A stretch of DNA of 64,000 nucleotides from NCBI GenBank assembly GCA_963575645.1, contig OY754472.1, positions 32,055,401 through 32,119,400 on the forward strand, written 5' to 3'. Shown here one piece after another: positions 12,364 through 25,425 of this stretch (positions are counted from its first letter, which is position 1; every line of letters begins with the position of its first letter). The position numbers and the translations under genes were made by a program. The notes under the pieces were generated by a model, which worked only from the letters and a program-made list of their open reading frames with translations, made no database searches and was not told where the DNA came from. The DNA is from Xanthostigma xanthostigma (Eukaryota > Arthropoda > Insecta > Raphidioptera > Raphidiidae).

Positions 12364-13014
12364 TTCCAACCCACAAATGGGGAATAGTACTAGTTTAGGT
12401 CAAAAATTACTTTTCAATAATTTTACAATATCTTTCCGTTTTGAGGTCCCCCGAATCCAGAAAAACATATTTTTGGAAAAACTCTGTGCGTCTGTTAGTG
12501 AACACGATACAAGTCAAACGGATGAGCGGATTGAAACCAAATTTTGGGAGGATGTTTGGTATGCAAATATAAAGAGCCCTATTGTTTTTGGGGAAAATCA
12601 GTACATGCGCAGAAGAGATATTATATGCTATAACGGTGTTTTTTATATAAAAATGGTATACTTTTCATAACGGCTTATTATTCTAGTTATTTTTTCAAGA
12701 AAGTTTCATTAAAAAAATTTTTTTCTAAACTTTATAGTTTCGAAAATATTTTGAAAATAAAAAAAAATCAGCCGCTCTTTTGTTTTATGGATCTGTCACA
12801 AATAAACTAGTAAGGCATGCTTTGATTAATTTTTACATGACGTGGAACATATTATGTAGGTAACCATGGCAACGAATAGCAAATATCATATTGAATACTA
12901 GCCATTACCCGCGTCACCTCACGCGATATCAGAAATTTTATTTTCTTTATTATAATCAAATGTCAACATTTTTGAATTTGGAACGGTCCCGTCGCCCAAT
13001 CGGTTGGAATTTTT
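12364..13014 (-). mobile_element. CCATTCCAA-family repeat, copy B
   Basis: Inverted relative to copy A. It starts with CCATTCCAACCCACAAATGG and ends with CCCAATCGGTTGGAATT. The central block around GAACACGATACA and CAAATTTTGGGAGGATG is well conserved among copies; the open frame through it is shared DNA rather than a recognised protein. Confidence 0.75.
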
Positions 13015-13958
13015 TTTTTGTGTGTCAGTTTCCTGCAAAAAATCCCAACTTTACATTTATATCATTAGTATTGAGTTTAATATATGCATGTCTTTAACGT
13101 AAATACCTAAGATCGTATGAAACGGAAGTGTCAGGGTAAACTGACGTCATTAAACGGGTTAAACATGTTTACTTTGCAATGTAACCTGCATGCATTTTGG
13201 TTCAGGATACGTCACATTAAGGTGTTAATACCTAACACTAAATACATTTCATAGCACATTTGACAGGGAATCAGAACGGGCTCGCGCACTAATCCAACGT
13301 TTTAACTTAATTACTGTAAGGACAAAGCAGGAAGCCAGTAGCCAACATTCTAGTCACGTTTTGTTTGTACATTAAACCGCATCACGTTGCTCTACCTTTC
13401 AGCCGATATGATAGATGTCACCCCTGTCGACATATTATATCGCCGCGCGCACAACATGCCGGTGACTCAACAACGCGCTGATGACGTGTCAAGGATGGCG
13501 GGAAATTCAAATAATATTTCGAATATTTTTTATGTGTAAACCATACGAACACGCACTCGAGTTAGATACAATCTTATGGGCCACCATGTATATTATGTTG
13601 GATCATCATATTACGCATTCTTGCATTTGTGACGATCTCTTTGAAAGACCTGACTTCCCATGGGAAACAATCGAAGTGTTGAGCATGCTAATATGATAAA
13701 TAGGAGTGACTTCTGCCTGTAAGGGGACAGATAGCATCGTAGAGCAAACATCAACGATATTATTCTTGTTCATCAAAATTCATCTTTGTATAAAATATAC
13801 TTTAAATAAAAATAATAATTAGTGAATACTTATTAAATTGTTTAATTATTACATAAGTCACGTATCACTACATGACTCGCGCATGCGTAGTCAGTTTTCG
13901 AACGGTTTCGGAGCTATTATTTACCATGTTTTAATAGCTTATAAAATTCATCGATTTT
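13015..13958. other. No recognisable gene
   Basis: Mixed composition with a few CpG-containing stretches (13,380-13,500). No open frame shows a known domain or sound splice sites. Confidence 0.45.
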
Positions 13959-13959
13959 T

Positions 13960-14804
13960 AACTTCCCGCTTTAAAAAAAAATCAAATTTTTTTTCAAAAA
14001 TCGGGAAGTTACTGTTTTCACCTCGATTTTCGAAAATCGAGTCTTTGCCAGATCTCGGCGTTTTGAGGTCCTAGGAAGCTATTCTGACTTTGGTGATGAT
14101 GTGTGTGTGTGTGTATGTATTAATGTATGTATGTAAACCTCTTATATCTTTTGAACGGAGAGTCCGATAGAAACATGGTTTTCGGAATCTGACATGACCT
14201 TGCTGAACTTGAATTTTCTGAAAATTTGGAATGATTCGGCCCAATAAATTTTGAGAAATTATAAAAATACAATTTTCAAAAATTCTTAGAAATTTGTTTT
14301 TTTGAAATATTTTCTAAACTACTCAACCTAATAATTCCAAAATCTAATCAGCTCTTCTTCTTAAAAAACTGCGTCGATTTCCGCAAACCGCATCAAAATC
14401 GGTTCATTTGTTTACGAGATATCGTGAACGAAAAATTTGTTAAAAACTGTTTTTTTTAAATTTCTCATAAAATTCATATCAGATCGATTTTTTTATAATA
14501 AATTACTTTCTTAGGTTAAAAAAACTGCGTCGATCGCCGCAAACCACATCAAAATCGGTTCATTTGTTTAAGAGATATCGTGAACGGAAAATTCGTAAAA
14601 AAGTGTTTTTTTTTAAATTACTCGTAAAGTTCTTATCAGATCGATTTTTTAGTAATAAACTACTTTCTTAGGTTAAAAAAACTGCGTCGATTGCCGCAAA
14701 CCGCATCAAAATCGGAAAATTTGTTCCCGAGATATCGTGAACGAAACATTCTTGCTATAGTTTATATTTTTTTAGCGTTTTGAAATCAAAAATAGCGGGA
14801 AGTT
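13960..14804. mobile_element. TIR element with three internal ~155-bp tandem repeats
   Basis: The termini are AACTTCCCGCT (13,960) and AGCGGGAAGTT (14,794-14,804). A unit containing ACTGCGTCGAT, CGCATCAAAATCGG and GAGATATCGTGAACG recurs three times, beginning near 14,365, 14,520 and 14,678. A short GT microsatellite is at about 14,100. No ORF. Confidence 0.75.
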
Positions 14805-15650
14805 TTAGGGATGGCCTGCAGGGTCAAACTTCTTTTCAAATTTTATTAAGCTGAAATGTTTATCTTGAAATCAAAAAGGATCCTTCTCTTATTGTTTGTG
14901 ATAAATATACACACGTATAAAATGTTTTATTTATTCCGTCAACAAGGTACTTTTGGAAACATGTGAGACTCCAAAATTCTATCTTACAAGCAGAATAAAA
15001 TAATAAATGTTATACTTGTGGAATGTTTATGATTTGTTAGTTTGCGTTCAATAGTTGACCCATCCCTAGTGTACACAGTGTAATAGCCACAGGCGACCGT
15101 TCTCAGCGGAACACCGCTAAACGTCAACGGTTCCATGTCGGCGTATATATACGTCTATAATATCGTTCGTTGCTTGTCCGTCTATCGATATCTTCCACTC
15201 TGCAAGATTAATAATGCGGAATTATAAAGTTTGACTACATTATATTTACTCCCTGTCCTGCGCGTTCCCGCGCTCCCCTACTCAATTGCCGTCAGATAGA
15301 AAACTCGTCAGTGTTGACGGAATTCCGATTATTATACTATGAACTTCATAGCTTGTATATGTATAATGCGTTTAACTCAATATCATAGTTATCGATTTTA
15401 TATTATTATTGAATGAAAAATGTTTTAAATTTTGACAGACAATTTTGCTATGTAGGAAGATGGTATGCGGAGCTTAATTTCAAAAACAGTTATGTTTATG
15501 TGAATTACAGTTGCCAAATCAAATAACATACAAACATAATCTTCCTGCCGATATCAAAGTTGTTGATAAACCAAGAATTTAATTTTTATGAATACCTATT
15601 CAATTTTTAATGTCGTACGGTGTACCTATACTCGTGTATTTTCAATAACT
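14805..15650. other. No recognisable gene
   Basis: AT-rich DNA without an open frame of interest. A short stretch at 15,060-15,300 is richer in CpG but shows no gene structure. Confidence 0.4.
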
Positions 15651-15654
15651 ATTT

Positions 15655-15915
15655 CAGGTTTTTGGTCCTTACTTTCCACGCAGTATCTCTCCTACGCTGC
15701 TCAGCTAATTAAAAAATACGTTAGACAGCGTTTAACTAAAATTTAATAAGTTTTTTTTTCTGATTGGTCTATAGCTGCCACGGACGAGAAGTTGAAAATA
15801 CATGAGTCGATTAGTTCCGATTGGTTGAAAATGCATGAGTTCCTCTGTAATTAAATGTGTATTAAATTTTCAAACCGCCGACACTACACTTATAGCGCAG
15901 CGTCGTTCGTGAATG
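15655..15915. repeat. Interspersed repeat, copy 2
   Basis: Matches the two blocks found at about 8,590-8,680 and 9,160-9,300. Here they are contiguous, which shows the first copy was split by later DNA. Confidence 0.55.
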
Positions 15916-17515
15916 CAGGTCATAATTTATTTTTTTAATATTTAGGAAATGAATAATTACTTATTAGACATAATCTGACTACTGCAGTATATTTCATATA
16001 ATGAATCTGACAAAGACAGATATAGTTCAAGCATGCCTGACAACTAATCTGACAGTTTTTCTACTAAATTTAAGTGTTATTTCTTCAAAACTACACGTAA
16101 ACGTTTTTTTAACGTGATTTGAAAGTGTCAAACTTTCGAATAATTATTTTAAAAAAATCGTTAGTGTAGGTACTTATTGTTTAATTTTAATGATAATCTG
16201 CGTATTTAACGAGTCTCTTGTTTGTTGCGTATTAAAAATCACATTTTAATAATTAGGTACTTGAACACTAAACGTGCAATATTAAAAAAAATTTATTTCG
16301 ATGTATGAGAAATCCATAAATAACATATTAAAATTTCATATTTTTATTTGAAAATTGTTTTAATAGCCGAATAGCCTTTATAGATCGTTAAAAAGCACTA
16401 AAAATCAGCGTCATCCGGTGTGATAAAACGAAATAGCGTGACAGAAATAGTACCTAACGTATAATTATGCTGTAAACAGTAAAAAGCATATTTGTCAAAT
16501 CAATAAATTATTATTGTTTTATTCGGACTAAAACATATGAAAGCCGCTACGGATATCCGCCATTTATCATTGCATTCTCTTGCCCCATGAATCACATACT
16601 CGGCCTGTCGGTAAATCATATCGCTAATTGGGTGTCGATAATACAGGATGGTTTAATGATAAACGCACGATTAAAGAGCAACCATTTTATATCTAGCATT
16701 ATTAACCTTAGTAAGAAAAATCGGAAGATTGTGGACAAAACGTTAGATTTATTAGTGTACAACGTTTCGCCTATAGATTTAGACTTTTTCAGGTACAATA
16801 TGAAAATTCAAAACAATAATTATGAAAATAAACATTAATTACTAACCATAGCAATTAACATAAGTTAAGGTACATAAAACAAAAACATGGCAACAAGTTT
16901 ATGTATAAATTTTAAAACAATAACAATTAATAATAAATAAAAATTCGAAAATAAAGGCCCCTCCACACAATGCAGGATTTTCTGCTCGCTAGCTTGCTTG
17001 GAGTCTTGCACGCTACGCTGTTAGATGTGACGTCACTGATTGGTCCGCTGCACGCTATCTTGCTACCTATATTTGGGTGATAGATTCAGTGCTATTTTTC
17101 ATACAGGGCTACCTGCTAGTTTGAGAATTTGACCAATTATGGAGTCGTATTTTATCACGTGATATCGTCTGACATTCGTTAAATATGGTGTTGTTTGAAA
17201 AAGCTTTCAAGTGAACAGCGATGGGGCCAAAAGTTGTAAAATCAAAATGTAAATGGACTCGACAGGAAATAAGTTTCTACTTTTATTTTTCTCTTCTCTC
17301 CCAAAGCTTTTCAATCATTATTAAAGTCATAGTAGCAAATCTGTGCAATGCATTATTTTTTTGATCTAGATATAACATTGGGCTTCATTAAATGGTGGAA
17401 GAAAAGAGTGAATATGGCGTAGGTAACGGGTATTTTTCAACTATGCTGTATAACGAAAACTAATAAAAATGTAAATTATAAATTAATATAAGTAAAAAAC
17501 CTTTAAAAAAAGCTT
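15916..17515. other. No recognisable gene
   Basis: AT-rich DNA. An 83-codon open frame at 16,587-16,838 has no motif, and a partly overlapping one lies on the other strand, so neither is credible as a gene. Confidence 0.4.
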
Positions 17516-17518
17516 ATA

Positions 17519-17852
17519 CAGTAGAACCTCTTTAAGTCGTACCTCGAAAAGTCGAAAACCTCCAAAACTCGAAAAAATGTTTTGTTCCCGTCTCTTTAAG
17601 CCCCAAAACTCGAAATCTTAACCCTCTATAGGTCGAAATAATCAGTGAATCCCTACATGCCACTTCGGTACATATTTTCCCTCCATAACTCGAAAAAATA
17701 AATTAGACCTCTGTATCTCGAACATAGTAACTCAAAATTAGTTAGAATGAATGTTAACCTTTACAAGTCAAATATTTCCTCACAAAATCGAAAACTCTAT
17801 AACTCGAATTTTTTGGCATCTCCCTTGAAGTTCAACTTACAGAGGTTCTTCT
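17519..17852. mobile_element. pogo-like MITE
   Basis: CAGTAGAACCTCT at the left and AGAGGTTCTTCTA at the right are imperfect inverted termini flanked by TA, the target used by Tc1/mariner/pogo elements. The interior repeats short variants of AACTCGAAAA. No transposase frame. Confidence 0.75.
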
Positions 17853-18344
17853 ATATTAGCAAACAATCAAACATATAAAATCATTATATCATTGTTGACC
17901 TGGCCTAAAAGCTTAACATGTAAAGCAAATAAAATCTTGTAAAAAGTTTCGAAACGCGATGCCTGTGGCACTATTTCGCGACGCATGGTTTAAGAGTCAT
18001 TAATCTAAAGTTTGATAACCTTTTCAAAAAAAAGGCGAAATGTTTTTACGGTCGTTATAAATCAACCTGTATGCAGTCACAGCTCCGTGTAGCTCCTGTA
18101 TGATTTCACGAAGTAATAAAACCAAGAAAAAGGAACACGGCGCTACATTATATGTGTCAAACTAATGCGACTCCTTTAATTGGAGTCTGGCTGACATTTG
18201 AACAGGGATGAGACTTGAACTGTCAAAGAAATGACATTTGACACGTCCTTTATTATTAATCTAGCCATGAACACTCTTTTTTTACAAAGACTCTAAGAGA
18301 AATGTTAATATGATTTGACACAAATATTTTTAAAATGTTATTTT

Positions 18345-19543
18345 ACCATTCCAACCCACAAGTGGGGATAAAATTCTCTTACTACAAAAAAAGGCCATAA
18401 GGTGTATTTCGGGTGCTATTTATGATGCTCATTGTAAACCACTGTTTACTAGAATTACGTATTATGACTGTTTTTAACTTGTATATCTTCAACGTGTTGT
18501 GTTACTTTAAAGCAAATATTGATAATTTATCAACCGGTGCCGATCATCATAACTATGATACCAGAAGCAAAAATGAAGTTCTTGTGATGTATCACCGCTT
18601 AAAAATTTGTCAGCAAAGCCCAGACTTTATGGGACATAAACTTTTTACCCTTTTACCGGAGAAAATAAAGGACATTCTTTTAAATATTTCAAAAAATTCA
18701 CAAAGCAATTTTTAATCTTAGAACCATTTTGCAGTTTTGACGAATATTATTATGTGCAATATGACACAAAGTTTTAAAAAAATATATCCAAATTTACTGT
18801 AATTCTGTATCTTTTCTATTTCTGTATCACTTTTTTATTGACAATGTCTGTACAATTTTAATTGTGTTTTTGACTAATAAAGTTTGAATTGAATTGAATT
18901 GAATAGGTAGGTACTAGTTTAGGTCAAAAATCACTTTTCAAAAATTTTTCAATATCTTTCCGTTTTGAGATCCCCCGACTCTAAAAAAACATATTTTTGA
19001 AAAAACTCCATGCGTCTGTTTGTCTGTGAACACGATACAGGTCAAACGGCTGAGCGGATTGAAATCAAATTTTGGGAGGATGTTTGGTATGCAAATATGA
19101 AGAGCCCTATTGTTTTTGAGGAAAATCGGCGCATGCGCAGAAGAGATATATGCTATAACGGTGTTTTTTTATATAATAATGGTATACTTTTCATAACGGC
19201 TTATTATTCTATTTATTTTTTCAAGAAAGTTTCGTTAAAAAATTTTTTTCTCAACTTTATAGTTTCGGAAATATTTTGAAAATAAAAAAAAATCAGCTGC
19301 TCTGTTTTTTATGGATCTGTCAGAAATAAACTAGTTCGGCATGCTTTGATTAATTTTTACATGACGTGGAACATATTATGTAGGTGTACCTAACCATGGC
19401 AATGAATAGCAAATATCATATTGAATACTAGCCATTACCCGCTTCACCTCACGCGATATCAGAAATTTTATTTTTTTTATTAAATTCAAATGTCAACATT
19501 TTTGAAGTTGGAATGGTCCCGTCGCCCAATTGGCTGGAATTTG
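18345..19543 (-). mobile_element. CCATTCCAA-family repeat, copy C, split by a LINE
   Basis: The left end ACCATTCCAACCCACAAGTG is separated from the rest (from about 18,904, GTACTAGTTTAGGTC) by an inserted LINE 3' fragment. The body then runs to TTGGCTGGAATT. Orientation as in copy B. Confidence 0.75.
18370..18903 (+). mobile_element. CR1/Jockey-like LINE 3' fragment with TTGAA tail
   Basis: The first 100 bases translate to a reverse transcriptase C-terminal pattern (KKAIRCI, then YDAHCKPLF). After a frameshift a second stretch continues with HHNYDTRSK and MYHRLKICQQSPDFMGHKLF. It ends in GAATTGAATTGAATTGAAT, a short-repeat tail typical of this LINE group. It is 5'-truncated and inactive. Confidence 0.75.
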
Positions 19544-19609
19544 TTTACAAAGACGCTAAGGGAAATGTTAATATGATTTGACACAAATATTTTTTAAATG
19601 TTATTTTTT

Positions 19610-21136
19610 ATGCGACTTCGGGCCGTTTCATGTTTCCATTAGCGGTGTAAACATGACAACGTAATTACTCTTCTTCTTATAAATGTAAATTCTCAAAAGG
19701 TTACTTCGTTCCATCTGATGAAACAAGCGTATCGCGGGAGTGACGTCAACTAACGGATTTGAAGTACAAAGATAAATAGAAGAATAGATTTTAAAAAATA
19801 GGAAAATTTTTATTTTTATTACAAAATTTACATTTTTTATAATATCTATACAGAGTTATTTTTAAGTTGATTCTTTAAAAAAAAAATCGTGTAGAAATCA
19901 AATAGACGAACAAATGTTTCGAGTAACGTTTTTATTAAAAGTCAAAAATGAAAGAGGAACGGGCTTTCAAAGTTTTATTAAATTCTATCAAATTTTGAGG
20001 TCGGTCCTGGCGTTATGTTATGTCAGTATGGAAATATATTATGTCATTATCAGAATTTGTTCAAAGTTGTCCCCGTTTTGATGGACACAAAGATGCGTGC
20101 GTCGTAGCTATGCTTCTGTACAGGCTCGTAGTAGCGATAAGGGCTTTCCGCGAATTATTTGGGATGCATTTCCGATTCATGCTATAATTTCCTCACGTGT
20201 GTTAATCGGGCTTTTGAATTAATTAAATAAAATTTAAACTTTGAAAGGCTGTTTCTCTCTTATTTTTGAGTTTTGATAAAAAAAGTTACTGAAAATATTT
20301 GTTCATCTATTTGGCTTCTACATGCTGTTAAAAAAGAAAAATCCTCTCTCTAAGAGCTCACTCATTAGAAAAGATAATTTTCGGCTCTGCTAGGCTCTGT
20401 TCCATGTCTTATTCTGTATGACCTGGAAATACACACAGACAGGCTTTATAAAATTGTGTAGAGTTGATTGGCCAAATCAATATCACAGCTTCCTAGTTAG
20501 TAAAGTAATAAAGGAGGAAATTTCCTAATCCCTAGAACATCGGTCACGTTATGGTCCCAACTACAAAAACCCTTTTGGAGGTAAACTAAAGCCATGCTGC
20601 ACACACACACACACAGCCAGAGAAAGAGAAAAATAGAGAAAGATATATGAGGTAAAAGTTTTCTGTGTCGAAATGACGGTAGTCAATTACCGGCAAGATT
20701 TGTTTGCTCTGTACATTATGTGACCATAGTTCCCCTACCCCTCATCTGCCACGGTAACTCTAATGAAGTGAAAAGCAGTTTCTATATAATTTCGTGCAGC
20801 TAATGGATGCATCTAACTAATTCTTGCATTTAATAGGATTTAAAATGATTATGTCATGACTGTATTTTTTTCATTTTATCTTTAAAATAATAAAGAAACG
20901 TTCAATTGAATGAGAAAAGTCGAATAGCATAAAAAACAGCATTAGATAATAATGCAGCTGTGGATACAAAGCATCGTAGTCTTTTAATGTCTTTTACGAA
21001 ATTAATGGGTTCTGAACCGTTCAAATATATGACAGTTTTATCTTGCTTTTTCTGCTTAATGAGATAATTTATGTATATTTCAATACGTAACAATACAATT
21101 TTGTATCTACAATTTCCATTCTTAGATTATTTCTTA
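19610..21136. other. No recognisable gene
   Basis: AT-rich sequence with a short CA repeat near 20,597-20,615. No exon-like open frame. Confidence 0.4.
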
Positions 21137-21872
21137 CTAGCGGTCCCGCCCAGTTTCACCCGGGTGCAAAAAACGAATGGGGAAGGAAGGGACATTAGTA
21201 CCTACATTCATCTTAGTTTACCGAGATGAATGTTGTGTCCAAACTTCATAATGATCGACGTTACCGTTCAAAAGTTTTTGTCGTTAAAAAGCAGTATTTA
21301 TACTTTTTTAAGTAATAAATTTCTTTTAATATAATAAATATTTAATTGAAAACACTGTAGGAAAATTATTTTTATATAGGTGCCTATATAGTTGTAACAG
21401 TTTTCAAATGAGCTATTAATTAGATTTATTTAATTTTAATTAGTCGTTAACAAATTTAAAAAAATTGAAATGTAAGCCTTTGAAAAAAGCAATGTAGAAA
21501 ATAAAAAAAAAATAAAAATACATTCTCGCCGACGTGCGGCTTGAACCCTAGACCTTGGCATTTGGAGTCTTACATTCTACCGACTGAGCTATCCGGGCTT
21601 GTACTCTTGACGCGCTAATATTGCAATGTTTAGTTAAGGCATTTCACCTGATAATATTTGTCGGACGGACTAATTTTGAGATACTTCTTGCAACATTTTT
21701 CATTTATGTTCCGCTTCATTTGGTCGTAGCGTAATATTATATAGCCTATAGCCTTCCTCGATAAATGGGCTATTCAACAAAAAATATTTTTTTTCAATTC
21801 GAACCAGTAGTTTCTGAGATTAGCGCGTTCAAACAAACAAACAAACTTTTCAGCTTTATATATAAGTATAGA
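21137..21872 (-). mobile_element. Helitron with embedded tRNA-like sequence, copy 1
   Basis: On the - strand it starts with TCTATACTTATA (21,872 downward) and ends with a hairpin (CCCGG...) followed by CTAG at 21,137-21,140. These are Helitron-type ends. It is about 736 bp and non-autonomous, with no Rep/helicase. The tRNA-like segment lies at 21,528-21,598. Confidence 0.75.
21528..21598 (-). tRNA. tRNA-Lys-like pseudogene inside Helitron copy 1 (loop reads CCA)
   Basis: The - strand reads GCCCGGATAGCTCAGTCGGT... with a good A box (TAGCTCAGTCGGTAGA) and B box (GGTTCAAGCC). The anticodon loop is CTCCAAA. The D and anticodon stems are no longer paired, so it is a pseudogene; the overall match is to tRNA-Lys. 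Confidence 0.6.
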
Positions 21873-22436
21873 TTAAAAAAAAAACGAGTATGCTTTAGAC
21901 CACACGACTGAAGTAAAACTTCTTCCTGCCATAATTTGTTATTATTCACCCGAAAATGCACAAAATATGAACTTTAAAATGATTTTACAATTTTATTCAC
22001 TTTAAACGTAGAGTATTTAATGTATGTAAATAATCACATGCATACGACCGTACTGTACATCATTGAGTACGAATTTCTGTCAAGGGACGAAAAACTTTTA
22101 TCATTTTAATTAAAATAATTATTTAGAGTAGTTATTAGCAGTCTAGTAAAACTATTAACAGCTCTGCGCTACTTTTCAATTAAAAGTTTGCTTGCTGACA
22201 TACATTTTTACACGGCGAATTGATGGTACAATGCGGTCGAGGTACCGTGACGAATATGGTGTGAGAGACGGGTCGACGTATATTTTCATTCCTTAACTAA
22301 TCTATTGACGTTGAAAAGTTTTTATTTATAATAATATTCCGTTTCTAAGCATGCAAATAATAAGACTTTAAAACATAAATATTGTAATACAGTGTGTTCA
22401 CCGAAAGTGGTAACAGTGAATACCACTAGATACTAA

Positions 22437-23138
22437 AAAATTGGTTGTCTGTAAAGTCGGTTTACGGACGATAGTTTTACGTGATAACGTATTCCGTAAT
22501 ACATAACCTAAACCTCCCAAAATTTGGTTTCAATCCGCTTATCCTTGGTGTCGGAATGATAAGAAATGTCAAAAGTGACGTTTGCAACTTACAAAGTATT
22601 ATGTTCTAATAATAATTAGTTATTCCAATACTTAACTTAGCAGGCTTTGCATTTCACAATATACTAATGTCAAAAAATTGAATTAAACATTAGAAATGCA
22701 GCTGTTTTCATGTTAAGACAAGACATACGTTTGCTTCTAATTTCCATGTACGGCAAACAAAGACAACCGACCACGTCGTGCCATGCATTACACAACATTG
22801 CATTTATACAGCTATTTCTCTATAATATAAATTTGTATAAAATATTTTTCTATATAAATTTGTATAAAAAAACTGTTTAGGCAAATTCTGTTATACGAAA
22901 TCTATGTAAAATGTTCTCCTCTTTCGTTTAAGACTGGTTTCAAACCGATCTGATTTAAATTGAGCGAGAAATTAGCAAAAAGCACGCACAGGGTCAGGCG
23001 GAACGTTACGCGTTAGGAACGTTGGGAACGTTAGGAACGTTAGGAACGTTACGTTACACTTTTTCGAACAAGCAGCCGGTGTTTTATCAATTTATAATAT
23101 TGGTGATTCATCAATTTATAAGACGTTATCACGTCAAA
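22437..23138 (+). repeat. Interspersed repeat family X, copy 1
   Basis: Begins TTGGTTGTCTGTAAAGTCGG and ends GACGTTATCACGTCAAAA; ACGTGATAACGT near the start is inverted near the end. It is nearly identical to 31,179-31,838. Differences include an extra copy of ATAAATTTGTATAAAA and a longer GTTAGGAAC minisatellite (23,004-23,050). No protein. Confidence 0.85.
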
Positions 23139-23173
23139 AAAGTTTAAATAATTTTTTGCTAACTCGAGATTTT

Positions 23174-23554
23174 CTATCGGCGACTGCTGAGATATATATT
23201 TTTTTGTACTTCAAACTGAACAATTTGTAGAATAGCTCTCAAATTCTCATCTGTGAGACGAGACGAGAATTGCAGAGTAAACCTTTTCAATTCGTCAAAA
23301 TTAGATGGCGAACTGACATAAAATTTAACAAGATCTTTGATTTCAAAGAAAGAGTTTTTGAGAGTATCATTAGATTGGAGATCAATCACGTTCATTTGTA
23401 AATGATTAGGTGCATCCTCAATATCACAAGAAAAAAGATTTGTGAAAATTAATTTAATTATTTATTTATGTAGGTAGGTATATAAAACTTTTAATTATAA
23501 AACAGTCACGGGCCGCAAGGTATAAGCTTGCGGGCCGCGGGTTGCCGACCCCTG
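23174..23554 (-). mobile_element. Deleted hAT transposon with C-terminal dimerisation remnant
   Basis: On the - strand the 5' end CAGGGGTCGGCAACCCGCGG (from 23,554) is a typical hAT terminus. It is followed by coding remnants at 23,395-23,174 containing IKDLVKFYVSSPSNFDELKR and RLTDENLRAILQI, like the hAT dimerisation region of ZBED/GTF2IRD2-type transposases. The catalytic middle is missing. Confidence 0.65.
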
Positions 23555-23697
23555 TTCCAGATGACAGGAAGTTTTAATACGACATTAGACTGCTCCCGAT
23601 GTATGGAAAGTGTAATTATATGATCACATGCTAAGGTCGTTGTCAAATCAAATTTTTTGACAATCATTTGTGCAACCCAGCATACGTTTTCAGTGAC

Positions 23698-23816
23698 CAA
23701 AGGATCCTAAAAGAACGCAATTATTGGTATGAAATTTGCATTTATTAGCTGCTTCGAACCGTTTGCTAATAATTGCAAATTTCATACCAGTAATTGCGTT
23801 CCGTTTGGATCCTTTG
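23698..23816. repeat. Short fold-back
   Basis: CAAAGGATCC...GAACGCAATTATTGGTATG on the left is complementary to CATACCAGTAATTGCGTTC...GGATCCTTTG on the right, with a loop of about 25 bases. No coding content. Confidence 0.8.
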
Positions 23817-25425
23817 GCCACTGGAGACGTAGTTTTCAAAACAGTTATCAAATAATTACTGAGTAATTAATTAATAAATTGATAACGTTTTACTCGAATA
23901 TTTTCTTATGTAACCTTGTGAAAATGTTACGTGACTTTATAGGGAAAAAAATGGAGATTACGAAAAAGTAAAAAAGTAGTATATGTTGCCATTTGAAAAA
24001 AAAATGCATATAGACTTCCGGTTGAGTTTGAAGTACAAAAAAAAAAATATACCTCAGCAGTTTCAGATAGTAAATCTCGAGTAAAACAAAAAAAATATTT
24101 AAAACTTCTTTTTTGTATCTAGTATGATTCACGAATTATTTTCTGTTACCACATTCGGTAAACGTACTGTATTTAATGATTTGATATACGTATTGTTTTA
24201 TACTTTTTCAGTTAAACATCGCGTGATTATAACTTCATTTATAAAGTTTCATAATATATGGTAAATAATGTAAATTTAAAAAAATTAAACCGCTTAGGAA
24301 TAAAAAGAAAAATATTAAATTAAATATACACTACGATACAAAATATTTAATGTTACGTAATTAAAAAATTCCTTTGTTTCTCTTTTTCAAATCGCCACAT
24401 TTGTCTGATTCTGACAACCTGTTACTATAATTATCCATGTCCCGCATCAAAAAACGTAACAATGTTTCCATCCTTATTTCTCACATACATTTTCCTAAAC
24501 TTGAAAGCGATTTTAAGCTCTACATACCCCTATAAACTTTCCTGATTTATAAAAACTTTGATGAAGTTATTCGATGTAGATATTAACATTAATATGCCAG
24601 TTTAATATATTATATAGAAAGTTTATTTGTCAAAAAAAAGGTTTTAAACTTATTTGACATCACAAAATAATAAAGCTTGTAGCTATGCATATAAAATCTC
24701 GTATATGTTATTAAATTCACTTGTAATTAAAAATTTTTGCGTTTTATTTAATATGTTTTAAGCGAAGCTATGTTTTATTGTAAACATATAATATGACAAG
24801 GTTGTGAGGATTATCAAAATAGTAGATTGCGTATCTAGGATATAATGACACATATTTTCGACGAGGAGTTCTGACGAGTCAAAATAGCAATGCACCTTCG
24901 ATTCACATTGTATTTTCGATGTTTATGATATTTCACCACAGTAAAAATTAAATAGATCTCCTTGAAAATTAGACATCGGCCGGAAAGATAAATTCTCCTC
25001 ACAGTTTTAAAAAAAAATTAACATAAACCAGTTTCGCTCGTGACCGCAGATAAAAATTTTCAAACAAAACAAAGAAAATATTCTCCCTGTCCAGTTTTAC
25101 CTCTCTTGAGTTACCGCATTTCATGTGGTTAGCCGAGAGACATTTCGCGGTGTGTAGTTCCTGCTTTAGCCACAAGAGGGTTCCACTTGACAGTCACATC
25201 GCATTCTGCGTTCACTGGTGACTTGATCGTTCTAAATGGAAAAATTTTACTTGCTTTTTTTAACTGACTGTAACCCATTTGTTATTTATTGAGCCTCGAT
25301 TATTTGTACGTTAATTAAAAAGTTAATTTAGAAGGAAACAATTATTTCGAGTAAACGACCTATTTAGAAAAGATTCATTGTAATGCGTTTGTTTGTGTTT
25401 ATCGAAATGAATCCAGCCCTGTATC
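23817..25425. other. No recognisable gene
   Basis: AT-rich, mostly above 65 percent A+T by eye. No element boundary or exon could be supported. Confidence 0.4.

Larger units (their letters stand above)
18281..19608. repeat. ~64-bp direct repeats flanking copy C
   Basis: TTTACAAAGACTCTAAGAG... at 18,281-18,344 and TTTACAAAGACGCTAAGGG... at 19,544-19,608 are about 94 percent identical by eye. They sit exactly at the borders of the CCATTCCAA-family copy C. This looks like an unusually long target-site duplication. Confidence 0.75.

Noticed and set aside
13481-13696. 71-codon open frame with several cysteines
   Set aside because: No motif, no splice-site support and no neighbouring exon.
19010-19279. 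Open frame shared between repeat copies (CEHDTGQTAERIEIKFWEDV)
   Set aside because: It recurs only because the repeat DNA is conserved; other copies break it and no protein family is recognisable.
23004-23056. TTAGG-containing repeats as possible interstitial telomere sequence
   Set aside because: The unit is GTTAGGAAC, not tandem TTAGG, and belongs to repeat family X.
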